A stretch of DNA of 6,440 nt from NCBI GenBank assembly GCA_025350175.1, contig JANXYF010000236.1, positions 1 to 6,440 of the forward strand. Direction: 5' to 3'. Below are positions 1 to 4,993 of this stretch, piece by piece. A program made the translations under genes and the position numbers. This stretch comes from Nitrosopumilales archaeon. Its GTDB lineage: Archaea > Thermoproteota > Nitrososphaeria > Nitrososphaerales > Nitrosopumilaceae. Each line of letters begins with the position of its first letter. Within the stretch, counting starts at the first letter, position 1. Under the pieces are notes generated by a model. The model was not told where the DNA came from. It did not search any database and was given only the letters and a program-made list of their open reading frames with translations.

Positions 1-10
1 CAGTACTCAT
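1..10 (-). CDS. Possible first codons of a leftward gene cut by the window edge
   Basis: Read on the minus strand, an ATG begins at base 10 and leaves the window after three full codons (Met-Ser-Thr). The only support is context. A TATA-like CTTTTATGA (minus strand, 43 to 35) is centred about 29 bases upstream, the spacing of an archaeal leaderless promoter, and an in-frame stop (TAG at 22-20) excludes an earlier start. No plus-strand frame entering from the left stays open beyond about 12 codons. Nothing can be said about function, and this may be chance. Confidence 0.22.
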
Positions 11-11
11 A

Positions 12-62
12 GATACCCTCTAGAAATGATCGTTTCATAAAAGTTTCTTCCTAAGGAGTATC
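12..62. repeat. Imperfect inverted repeat, 12-base arms
   Basis: GATACCCTCTAG (12-23) and CTAAGGAGTATC (51-62) pair at nine of twelve positions plus one G-T, across 27 bases. The span covers the presumed promoter of the possible leftward gene at base 10. It could be a regulator site or an RNA hairpin, or chance in AT-rich DNA. Confidence 0.25.
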
Positions 63-85
63 TAGAGATTCAAGACTGCGTGTCA

Positions 86-240
86 TTAGATAATCTAGGT
101 AGATATTTTCATCCCAAATAATATTAGCAATAATATCAAAACGTAGAGTTGTCAAAAGAGAGTCTTAGATTAGCGTGAATTTTTAGATCGGAAATTGAAA
201 TTTCTCAATTATATTTACGAATAATTTGATGCTAATCTAA
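86..240. repeat. Cluster of TTAGAT-type repeats with a perfect 10-bp inverted repeat
   Basis: TTAGAT occurs at 86-91, 165-170 and 183-188, and inverted (ATCTAA) at 235-240. The 86-91 copy lies within an odd palindrome, TAGAT-A-ATCTA (87-97). The 165 and 235 copies extend to a perfect inverted repeat, TTAGATTAGC (165-174) against GCTAATCTAA (231-240). Between these arms sit two nested smaller hairpins, GAAATT/AATTTC (191-196/199-204) and AATTGA/TCAATT (193-198/205-210). The right arm overlaps the TATA box of the next gene by three bases. The arm centres are about 66 bases apart, near six helical turns. This suggests an operator or looping site; that role is inferred. Confidence 0.45.
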
Positions 241-245
241 ATATA
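238..245 (+). promoter_or_regulatory. Archaeal TATA box for the exported-protein gene (probably also aroD)
   Basis: TAAATATA closely fits the archaeal TATA consensus. Its centre lies about 26 bases before the ATG at 268, so transcription should begin at or next to the start codon, giving a leaderless mRNA. No SD site lies before 268. Because no TATA-like element lies about 26 bases before aroD, this promoter may serve both genes. Its left end overlaps the right arm of the inverted repeat ending at 240. Confidence 0.6.
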
Positions 246-267
246 GTAGTGAAATGTAGTTCAACCA

Positions 268-579
268 ATGTCTAACCAACAAATTAAGGTAGGATTGGTA
301 GCTTTAGTGTTATCAGTAGTATTGGTTTTTGCATCAGCCGCATTACCAGCTGTAAATGCATTAACACCAAGTACAGTATACGATAGATACCAACAAAAAA
401 CAGATAGATTTCCAGGTGGACAACACATTTGTGGAGAAAAGCTTTGTTCATCACAAGAATGGGCAAAAATGAAGACATCACTTCATGCAGCACAACGTAA
501 CTCACAAGCATGCCCACAGCTTAAAGGATGGCAACCATGTGGAGTACCTTCATCTGTACCAACCACCTCTACCAAGTAA
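268..579 (+). CDS. Small exported four-cysteine protein, function unknown
   Basis: I do not recognise this 103-residue protein. It starts with a short polar stretch containing Lys7, then a hydrophobic segment (about residues 8-29) ending in Val-Asn-Ala (29-31), a good signal-peptidase-I-like site. A mature protein of about 72 residues outside the membrane is likely, or the segment may stay as an anchor. The mature part has four cysteines (55, 60, 82, 91). The first pair sits in HICGEKLC, and conserved-looking aromatic residues (Trp65, Trp88) stand near the cysteines, which suggests disulfides or metal binding. The C-terminus is a Pro/Ser/Thr tail. A strong TATA box at 238-245 places the transcript start at the ATG. 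aroD follows 15 bases later in the same frame, so the two are probably co-transcribed despite no obvious functional link. It is clearly coding: signal sequence, promoter and spacing agree. Confidence 0.82.
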   Translation: MSNQQIKVGLVALVLSVVLVFASAALPAVNALTPSTVYDRYQQKTDRFPGGQHICGEKLCSSQEWAKMKTSLHAAQRNSQACPQLKGWQPCGVPSSVPTTSTK

Positions 580-594
580 AACATCTCAAACATA

Positions 595-1275
595 ATGTCT
601 ACCAAGGTCTGTGTAACAATCGCAGAATCCAACCCTAGAAAAATTGTTAAAGAGATTAAGAGAGCTCTCCTAGACTCTGACTATGCAGAACTCAGGTTAG
701 ATTTTTTAAAACCAAATCAAATCCCTTTTTGTTTAACCCTTTCAAAAAAATATCTCAAACGATGCATATGCACATTACGGCCAACTACTGAAGGTGGAAA
801 ATTCCAAGGTTCTGAAAAGGAAAGAATTTCCATACTAAAATTAATTTCTGAATTTGCACCATATCTTTTAGATGTTGAATATAGCACACTAAGGAAAAAC
901 CAGGGATTACAAAAATATCTCAAAAGCACCAGAACTAACATACTTGTTTCATGGCATGACTTTGTAAAAACTCCAAATGAGCAAACTCTGAAAACAACAC
1001 TTCAAAAAATGTCCAAGTTTTCAAACAATATCAAAATTGTCACAACTGCAAAGACAATTGCAGATACTATACGGGTTCTTGCATTATACAGGAATCATTC
1101 AAAGAAAATCAATCTAATTTGCTTTGCCATGGGAGATTACGGTAGAATGTCAAGAATATTGTGTACAAAGCTTGGAAGTCCCTACACATATGTTTCGCCA
1201 GGTAAACCAGTAGCTCCTGGTCAATTCAGTCTAAAGGAAATGAAAAGCATATTGGCTTTAGAAGATAAAAGTTAG
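595..1275 (+). CDS. aroD: 3-dehydroquinate dehydratase, type I (AroD)
   Basis: Converts 3-dehydroquinate to 3-dehydroshikimate in the cytoplasm through a Schiff base, the third step of the shikimate pathway. At 226 residues it has the usual length of archaeal type I enzymes, which are TIM barrels. Visible family motifs are ELRLD (32-36), TLRP (60-63), the catalytic His in SWHDF (His121), the Schiff-base Lys in the KIV strand (Lys147), the substrate Arg in GRMSRI (Arg187) and the C-terminal loop APGQ (207-210). All key residues are present, so it should be active. The ATG at 595 is the only in-frame ATG after the preceding stop. There is no SD site and no TATA of its own, so it probably shares the promoter at 238-245. 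It is separated from the other pathway genes by two unrelated small genes. A T-run at 1309-1314 downstream could end its transcript. Confidence 0.96.
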   Translation: MSTKVCVTIAESNPRKIVKEIKRALLDSDYAELRLDFLKPNQIPFCLTLSKKYLKRCICTLRPTTEGGKFQGSEKERISILKLISEFAPYLLDVEYSTLRKNQGLQKYLKSTRTNILVSWHDFVKTPNEQTLKTTLQKMSKFSNNIKIVTTAKTIADTIRVLALYRNHSKKINLICFAMGDYGRMSRILCTKLGSPYTYVSPGKPVAPGQFSLKEMKSILALEDKS

Positions 1276-1294
1276 GAAAGAGACATTCTAGAAA

Positions 1295-1537
1295 TTAATT
1301 ACCAGTGGTTTTTTCCAAGAATCGTCTAACAAAATCATATTCCGCTTTTTTAATTCTTGAAGAATCAGAAACTTCATGCGCCATCTCTACAAGATCATTT
1401 TTGGTCAAATCAGTTACCACCGTATCTTCTTTTTCAGATTGAAGCGAGTAATCTATGTCGTTTAAGACATTCGTATTATCATCAAGTAGTTTGATGCATT
1501 CATCAAGAATATCGAGATACTCATCCATGTCATCCAT
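1295..1537 (-). CDS. Small acidic helical protein, function unknown
   Basis: Not recognised. This 80-residue protein is very acidic (22 Asp/Glu against 9 Lys/Arg), with one Cys (14), no membrane segment and no signal peptide, so it should be cytoplasmic. Residues 7-33 show Leu/Ile spacing suited to an amphipathic helix or short coiled coil, and a second helix is likely at 45-57. The C-terminal part (61-77) is more basic. It converges with aroD, whose stop lies 19 bases away, and diverges from the zinc-ribbon gene at 1631. The start may be Met4 (base 1528) rather than Met1: the TATA-like TAATATAT (minus strand, 1557 to 1550) is centred about 26 bases before Met4. The alternative TTAATTAAT block near 1565 would instead fit Met1. 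It is judged real from protein-like composition, lack of overlap with other genes and promoter placement. It could be a protein-interaction or regulatory factor, but nothing shows this. Confidence 0.7.
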   Translation of the reverse strand: MDDMDEYLDILDECIKLLDDNTNVLNDIDYSLQSEKEDTVVTDLTKNDLVEMAHEVSDSSRIKKAEYDFVRRFLEKTTGN

Positions 1538-1549
1538 TACTTGATCAAA

Positions 1550-1557
1550 ATATATTA
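1550..1557 (-). promoter_or_regulatory. Candidate TATA box for the leftward acidic-protein gene
   Basis: TAATATAT on the minus strand is centred at about 1553.5, which predicts a transcript start near 1527, the second in-frame ATG (1528) of the acidic-protein gene. The AT-rich palindrome at 1559-1572 is a competing TATA candidate for the first ATG (1537). Confidence 0.4.
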
Positions 1558-1558
1558 C

Positions 1559-1572
1559 ATTAATTAATTAAT
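1559..1572. repeat. 14-bp perfect palindrome ATTAATTAATTAAT between divergent genes
   Basis: A perfect palindrome, also readable as ATTA units in tandem, lies in the 93-base region between the divergent starts at 1537 and 1631. A second small palindrome, TTGATCAA, lies at 1541-1548. They could be a shared operator, a second TATA element for the leftward gene, or AT-rich coincidence. Confidence 0.35.
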
Positions 1573-1608
1573 CTGTCATCGTAGGCACCAAACACAATAC
1601 CACCATTA

Positions 1609-1616
1609 TTATAAAA
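1609..1616 (+). promoter_or_regulatory. Candidate TATA box for the zinc-ribbon membrane protein gene
   Basis: TTATAAAA is centred about 26 bases before the ATG at 1637, the third codon of the annotated gene, and only about 18 bases before the ATG at 1631. If it is the promoter, the leaderless start would be 1637. Confidence 0.45.
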
Positions 1617-1630
1617 GAAATAAGAACAAT

Positions 1631-1918
1631 ATGCCGATGAAACTCAAGTCGTCTATGAACAACACACCACGAAATACAATAATTTTAGCTACAATTGTAA
1701 CAATTCTATTAGGAATATTCAGACTAGTATTGTTTTTAGTAATAGTGTGGATAGTTGCGTTGGTATTCATTGTGATTTATCAATATAGATCATCCAAATC
1801 AAATGCAGGTAATTTTGTTTGTTTAGATTGTGCAACTACCCATCAAGATTTAGCCTGTCCAAAATGCGGATCAAAACTTAAGAAAATATATTCTAGAGAT
1901 AACAAGTATGGAGTTTAA
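1631..1918 (+). CDS. Membrane-anchored zinc-ribbon protein, function unknown
   Basis: A 95-residue protein with a polar, basic N-terminus, a long hydrophobic stretch at about 16-50 and a C-terminal zinc ribbon. The hydrophobic stretch is interrupted by Arg31, so it may form two short helices or one long one. The ribbon is CLDC (Cys64, Cys67), eight residues, then CPKC (Cys76, Cys79). A basic patch follows (RSSK just after the membrane segment, KLKK after the ribbon). The ribbon is most likely cytoplasmic, since basic residues flank the membrane exit, and may bind protein or nucleic acid. I cannot assign a function. A start at 1637 (Met3) fits the TATA box at 1609-1616 better and would give 93 residues. 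It is divergent from the acidic-protein gene and ends 58 bases before aroE, which has its own weak TATA candidate, so it need not belong to the ar omatic operon. Confidence 0.8.
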   Translation: MPMKLKSSMNNTPRNTIILATIVTILLGIFRLVLFLVIVWIVALVFIVIYQYRSSKSNAGNFVCLDCATTHQDLACPKCGSKLKKIYSRDNKYGV

Positions 1919-1950
1919 CTCCAGATAAACTACCAAATCTCCCTAATCGC

Positions 1951-1959
1951 TTAAATCAT
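1951..1959 (+). promoter_or_regulatory. Candidate TATA box for the aroE-aroK-aroA operon
   Basis: TTAAATCAT is an imperfect TATA match centred 22-25 bases before the tandem ATGs at 1977 and 1980. No SD site lies before aroE, so a leaderless transcript is plausible. The weak match means read-through from the gene ending at 1918 is also possible. Confidence 0.4.
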
Positions 1960-1976
1960 GATTCATCAAATAAAAC

Positions 1977-2801
1977 ATGATGACAAAAACCTATGCGGTG
2001 ATAGGGGATCCGATTGATCATTCATTTTCTCCGGCACTTCACAATGCGGCTTTTTTATTCACGGGCCTTGATTGCACATACATCGCATATAGAATTCCAA
2101 AAGGAGAATTGGAGTTTGGTATTGAAGCATTAAAAAAAATAGGCATTTCAGGATTCAATGTTACAATACCTCACAAAGTTGACATGATGAAATTTCTTGA
2201 TGAATCAGATAGCGAATGTAAATTAGTAGGAGCCACAAATACAGTAACTAATAATGCAGGATACCTTAAGGGGTACAATACGGATGTAGAGGGCTTCTTA
2301 GATCCGATAAAAAAAAGAAAAATTGATTCTAAAGATTCTGACGTTTTACTAATTGGTGCAGGAGGAGCTGCAAGAGCAATAATAGTCGGGTTTAGCAAAG
2401 AGAAGGTTCGTAAAATCACTATTGCAAATAGGACTCGTGAAAGAGCAGAAGAATTGATCAAATTTGCCCAGAATTTAGGTTTAGAATCATATTATTTGGA
2501 TCTTCAATCAGCTGGTGATACTGCTAACAAATACAAATTTGTAGTAAACGCAACATCTGTAGGACTAAAAGGAATAGGTTGTCCCATATCTACAAAAAAC
2601 ATTAACCGAGATTCGATAGTTTACGATATAGTCTACGTACCGGTTGAAACTCCTTTAATTGAACAGTCAAAAAATCAAGGTGCGACGATCATATATGGGT
2701 GGGAAATGCTTCTTGCTCAAGCAATGAAGTCATTTGAGATTTGGACTAATAGGCAGGCCCCTTACGAAGCCATGAAATTGACCTTGCTTGGGAGATTTTA
2801 G
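1977..2801 (+). CDS. aroE: Shikimate dehydrogenase, NADP-dependent (AroE)
   Basis: Reduces 3-dehydroshikimate to shikimate with NADPH. At 274 residues it has the normal single-domain AroE length. The N-terminal substrate domain shows GDPIDHSFSP with the substrate-binding serines (Ser16, Ser18), NVTIPHK with the catalytic Lys67, GATNTV (Asn88) and GYNTDVEGF with catalytic Asp103. The Rossmann domain has GAGGAARA (127-134) and NRT (151-153), the latter typical of NADP preference. NATSVG (191-196) and the closing GWEMLLAQ (241-248, Gln248) complete the family pattern. All catalytic residues are present. Two ATG codons stand in tandem (1977 and 1980); starting at the second gives MTKTYAVIG, the usual family N-terminus, so either is acceptable. 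It opens the tight aroE-aroK-aroA run, with aroK starting two bases after its stop. Confidence 0.97.
   Translation: MMTKTYAVIGDPIDHSFSPALHNAAFLFTGLDCTYIAYRIPKGELEFGIEALKKIGISGFNVTIPHKVDMMKFLDESDSECKLVGATNTVTNNAGYLKGYNTDVEGFLDPIKKRKIDSKDSDVLLIGAGGAARAIIVGFSKEKVRKITIANRTRERAEELIKFAQNLGLESYYLDLQSAGDTANKYKFVVNATSVGLKGIGCPISTKNINRDSIVYDIVYVPVETPLIEQSKNQGATIIYGWEMLLAQAMKSFEIWTNRQAPYEAMKLTLLGRF
2790..2794 (+). promoter_or_regulatory. SD-like GGGAG that supports the GTG start of aroK
   Basis: GGGAG inside the end of aroE lies nine bases before the GTG at 2804, a usable SD spacing. The start codon itself also lies within GAGGTG (2801-2806), another anti-SD match, which is too far from the later ATG at 2825 to serve it. 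Confidence 0.45.
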
Positions 2802-2803
2802 AG

Positions 2804-3658
2804 GTGCGTCAGGCAAGAGCAAGTATGCATGGTGCAGTGTCAATAGTAAATGCTATTGCCACAGGAAGGGGTTCCACCCTTGGCATATCATTAGGTATTG
2901 AGGCAATTGTAGAAACTGAGCCTGGCAGGGGAATAATATTTGAAAATAGAGCATCAAATCTAAGTTCTCGACTCATAAGAAAAGTCGTTGAAACATCAGT
3001 CCCAAAATTAGAACTCGAAAAAAATAAAATAATAATTTCTGTAAAATCTGAAATCCCTTCAGGATATGGACTCAAAAGTTCAAGTGCCATTTCATCAGTA
3101 ATATCACTTGCATGTGCAAAGTTATTCAAGCCAAAAGCAACTGATCTTGAAATTTTAAAAGATGGGGTACATGCATCCATAGAATCCAAAGTAAGCATAA
3201 CAGGAGCTTTTGATGATGCATGCGCATGCTACTTTGGAGGATTTGTTGTAACCGATAATTCAAACATAAAAATAATAAAATCAGAAAAAGCACCAGAAGA
3301 TTTGTCTGCAATAATATTTATTCCAAAATCTAGGAGAAGAGGTAATGTGAAAAAATTAAAAATTCTAGAGAGTGTCTTTTCACAAGCATGGGATCTTGCC
3401 AACAAGTCAGACTATTGGAATGCTATGATACTAAATGGTCTTGCCACCTCTGCAATATTAGGCTCTGATCCAAAAATTATAACCGATCTAATAGATAGTG
3501 GAGCACTTGGTGCATCTGTATCTGGAAATGGACCTTCAATAGCTGCAGTTGCAAATAATGATAAAATATCTAGTGTAAAGAAAGTACTCTCATCTTTAGA
3601 AGGAGAGACCATAGTTTCCCAAATAAACAACAGGAAGGCAGAAGTTTATGAAATGTAA
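2804..3658 (+). CDS. aroK: Shikimate kinase, archaeal GHMP type (AroK)
   Basis: Phosphorylates shikimate to shikimate-3-phosphate with ATP. It belongs to the GHMP (homoserine/mevalonate kinase) superfamily and is unrelated to the P-loop kinase of bacteria. It has the usual archaeal length (284 residues). Visible motifs are NAIATGRG (16-23), typical of archaeal shikimate kinase; the GHMP phosphate loop IPSGYGLKSSSA (84-95); ITGAFDDACACYFGG (132-146); and the C-terminal GASVSGNGPS (236-245). The start is GTG: it restores the first strand (RQARASMHGA) expected before NAIATG, whereas the internal ATG at 2825 would remove it. The gene begins two bases after the aroE stop and its last 11 bases overlap aroA in another frame, so translation is probably coupled. 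It could be confused with homoserine kinase, but the NAIATG motif and the context decide for shikimate. Confidence 0.96.
   Translation: MRQARASMHGAVSIVNAIATGRGSTLGISLGIEAIVETEPGRGIIFENRASNLSSRLIRKVVETSVPKLELEKNKIIISVKSEIPSGYGLKSSSAISSVISLACAKLFKPKATDLEILKDGVHASIESKVSITGAFDDACACYFGGFVVTDNSNIKIIKSEKAPEDLSAIIFIPKSRRRGNVKKLKILESVFSQAWDLANKSDYWNAMILNGLATSAILGSDPKIITDLIDSGALGASVSGNGPSIAAVANNDKISSVKKVLSSLEGETIVSQINNRKAEVYEM
3632..3638 (+). promoter_or_regulatory. SD-like AGGAAGG for aroA inside the end of aroK
   Basis: A purine-rich AGGAAGG ends nine bases before the aroA ATG at 3648. This agrees with SD use at internal operon positions, in contrast to the TATA-led starts elsewhere in the window. 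Confidence 0.4.
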
Positions 3659-4910
3659 GGTTGACAAGTCACGTCTTTCGGGCGTCATAAAGTGTCCCCC
3701 AAACAAGAGTTATTCTCATCGCGCTGTTTTTCTGGCTGCACTTGCCAATGGAAAAAGTACTTTGAGAAACGTTTTGCTTTCCAGAGACACTCTGGCAACA
3801 ATTAGCGCATGCAAAGTTTTTGGTGCCAAAATAGAAATTAACAATTCAACTGTTATAGTTGAAAGTAAAGGAGAGATAATTCCACAGACTTGTGAGATAG
3901 ATGCATCAAATTCAGGCACTACAATTAGAATTGCAACTGCAATTTCGTCCCTTTCAGAGTATACAATAATACTCACTGGTGATTCAAGTCTAAAAAAGAG
4001 ACCAATGCAACCACTTCTTGATGCGCTAGTCCAACTTGGAGTACATTGCACATCAACTGATGGCAAACCCCCAGTCACAGTAAAAGGAAAGGCAGTTGGA
4101 GGAACAACGCATATCTCCGGTTCAATCTCAAGCCAATTTATTTCCGCACTTTTGATTGCAGGTCCAAAGATGAAGAGTGGACTTTCATTAGAAATTGATG
4201 GAGATCTAGTATCAAAGCCATATCTTGATTCTACAATTGCTACAATGAAAAAATTTGGTGCTTCAGTTAATGTAATTTCGCCATACAAAAAATACAATGT
4301 TCAAAATCAAGAATACAAATCCACGGATTTTGTAGTTCCTTCAGATTTCTCAAGTATGGCACTCTTACTTTCTGCAGCAGTATTACTAGGAGAAGACATG
4401 TCAATTGAAGCATCTATTGGAGACTTGCCTCAAGGAGATCAAGAAATAATATCATACTTGGAAAAACTGGGTGTAAAAATAAGCATTGGAGAAAAAATAA
4501 CTATAACTTCTCCAAAACTTCTCAATGGAGGAAGATTTGATCTTTCAAACAATCCAGACCTTCTTCCACCAATGGCAATTCTTGCTCTTAAGACATCAAA
4601 ACCAATTGAGATTTATAATGTAAAACATGCAAGATTTAAAGAAACAGACAGAATTGCAATTTTAGCAAAAGAACTTGCAAAGATTGGAATCATAGTAACA
4701 GAAAGAGAAGATGGATTAATTTTAGAAGCCCCAAAAATCCTAAAGAGTGCGGAATTAGACTCTTCAGAAGATCATAGACTCTTCATGGCATTTGCTATCG
4801 CAGGCATGTTCGTTGGAAATTGTACTGTTACTGATCCTGATTCGGTAGATGTTTCATATCCAACATTTGTAGAAGATATGAAGAAGATTGGTGCAAAAAT
4901 ATTAGTTTGA
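3648..4910 (+). CDS. aroA: 3-phosphoshikimate 1-carboxyvinyltransferase, EPSP synthase (AroA)
   Basis: Transfers the enolpyruvyl group of PEP to shikimate-3-phosphate, giving EPSP. At 420 residues it is a complete two-domain EPSP synthase. Motifs in order: PPNKSYSHRA (17-26), with the Lys20, Ser21 and Arg25 that bind substrate and PEP; NSGTT (88-92), the PEP loop; GDSSLKKRPM (111-120) with Arg118; SSQF (161-164), the shikimate phosphate site; NPDLLPPMAILA (302-313), with Asp304 at the catalytic Asp position; KETDR (331-335), with Glu332; and DHR (375-377). The NSGTT loop keeps the Gly (Gly90) whose replacement is linked to glyphosate tolerance elsewhere. The C-terminal SVDVSYPTF lacks a Lys where the E. 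coli enzyme has SKTFPDYF. The ATG at 3648 lies 11 bases before the aroK stop ends and has an SD-like AGGAAGG upstream. It ends the aroE-aroK-aroA unit; aroC follows after 83 bases. Confidence 0.97.
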   Translation: MKCKVDKSRLSGVIKCPPNKSYSHRAVFLAALANGKSTLRNVLLSRDTLATISACKVFGAKIEINNSTVIVESKGEIIPQTCEIDASNSGTTIRIATAISSLSEYTIILTGDSSLKKRPMQPLLDALVQLGVHCTSTDGKPPVTVKGKAVGGTTHISGSISSQFISALLIAGPKMKSGLSLEIDGDLVSKPYLDSTIATMKKFGASVNVISPYKKYNVQNQEYKSTDFVVPSDFSSMALLLSAAVLLGEDMSIEASIGDLPQGDQEIISYLEKLGVKISIGEKITITSPKLLNGGRFDLSNNPDLLPPMAILALKTSKPIEIYNVKHARFKETDRIAILAKELAKIGIIVTEREDGLILEAPKILKSAELDSSEDHRLFMAFAIAGMFVGNCTVTDPDSVDVSYPTFVEDMKKIGAKILV

Positions 4911-4919
4911 TACAAGATA

Positions 4920-4930
4920 GATTTTTCAAT
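4920..4930 (+). terminator. Possible T-rich terminator after aroA
   Basis: A run of five T (4922-4926) within a T-rich stretch begins about ten bases after the aroA stop and precedes the separate aroC TATA box; a TTTT follows at 4953-4956. Archaeal termination uses T-runs without a hairpin, so this is plausible but weak. Confidence 0.28.
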
Positions 4931-4965
4931 AATTTCATCCTAAAGAGCCCTATTTTCTAGAAAGA

Positions 4966-4973
4966 TTATAAAC
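4966..4973 (+). promoter_or_regulatory. TATA box for aroC
   Basis: TTATAAAC preceded by purines (AAAGA), which could act as a BRE, is centred about 25 bases before the aroC ATG at 4994. This predicts a leaderless mRNA for aroC and the fused gene behind it. Confidence 0.6.
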
Positions 4974-4993
4974 GCGTAAAAGAAAATTTTATC

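Noticed and set aside
1..267. CRISPR-like or mobile-element origin for the repeats upstream of 268
   Set aside because: The repeats are 6-10 bases, irregularly spaced and partly inverted; there are no uniform spacers, no target-site duplications and no transposase fragment.
284..517. Leftward 77-codon open frame opposite the exported-protein gene
   Set aside because: It lies wholly opposite a gene with a good signal peptide and promoter; its hydrophobic translation looks like the antisense of that gene, with no start signal.
1309..1314. T-run as an aroD terminator feature
   Set aside because: Six T within the coding end of the opposite-strand gene could act this way, but a single short run is too common here to list separately.
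2809..3198. Leftward 129-codon open frame opposite aroK
   Set aside because: It is antisense to the conserved GHMP kinase motifs and has no independent support.
3716..4297. Leftward 193-codon open frame opposite aroA
   Set aside because: It is fully inside a textbook EPSP synthase gene; its translation shows no domain and reflects antisense codon bias.
3648..4910. Possible UDP-N-acetylglucosamine enolpyruvyltransferase (MurA) instead of AroA
   Set aside because: Motifs SSQF, KETDR and NKSYSHR and the position between aroK and aroC identify EPSP synthase; archaea of this type also lack murein.
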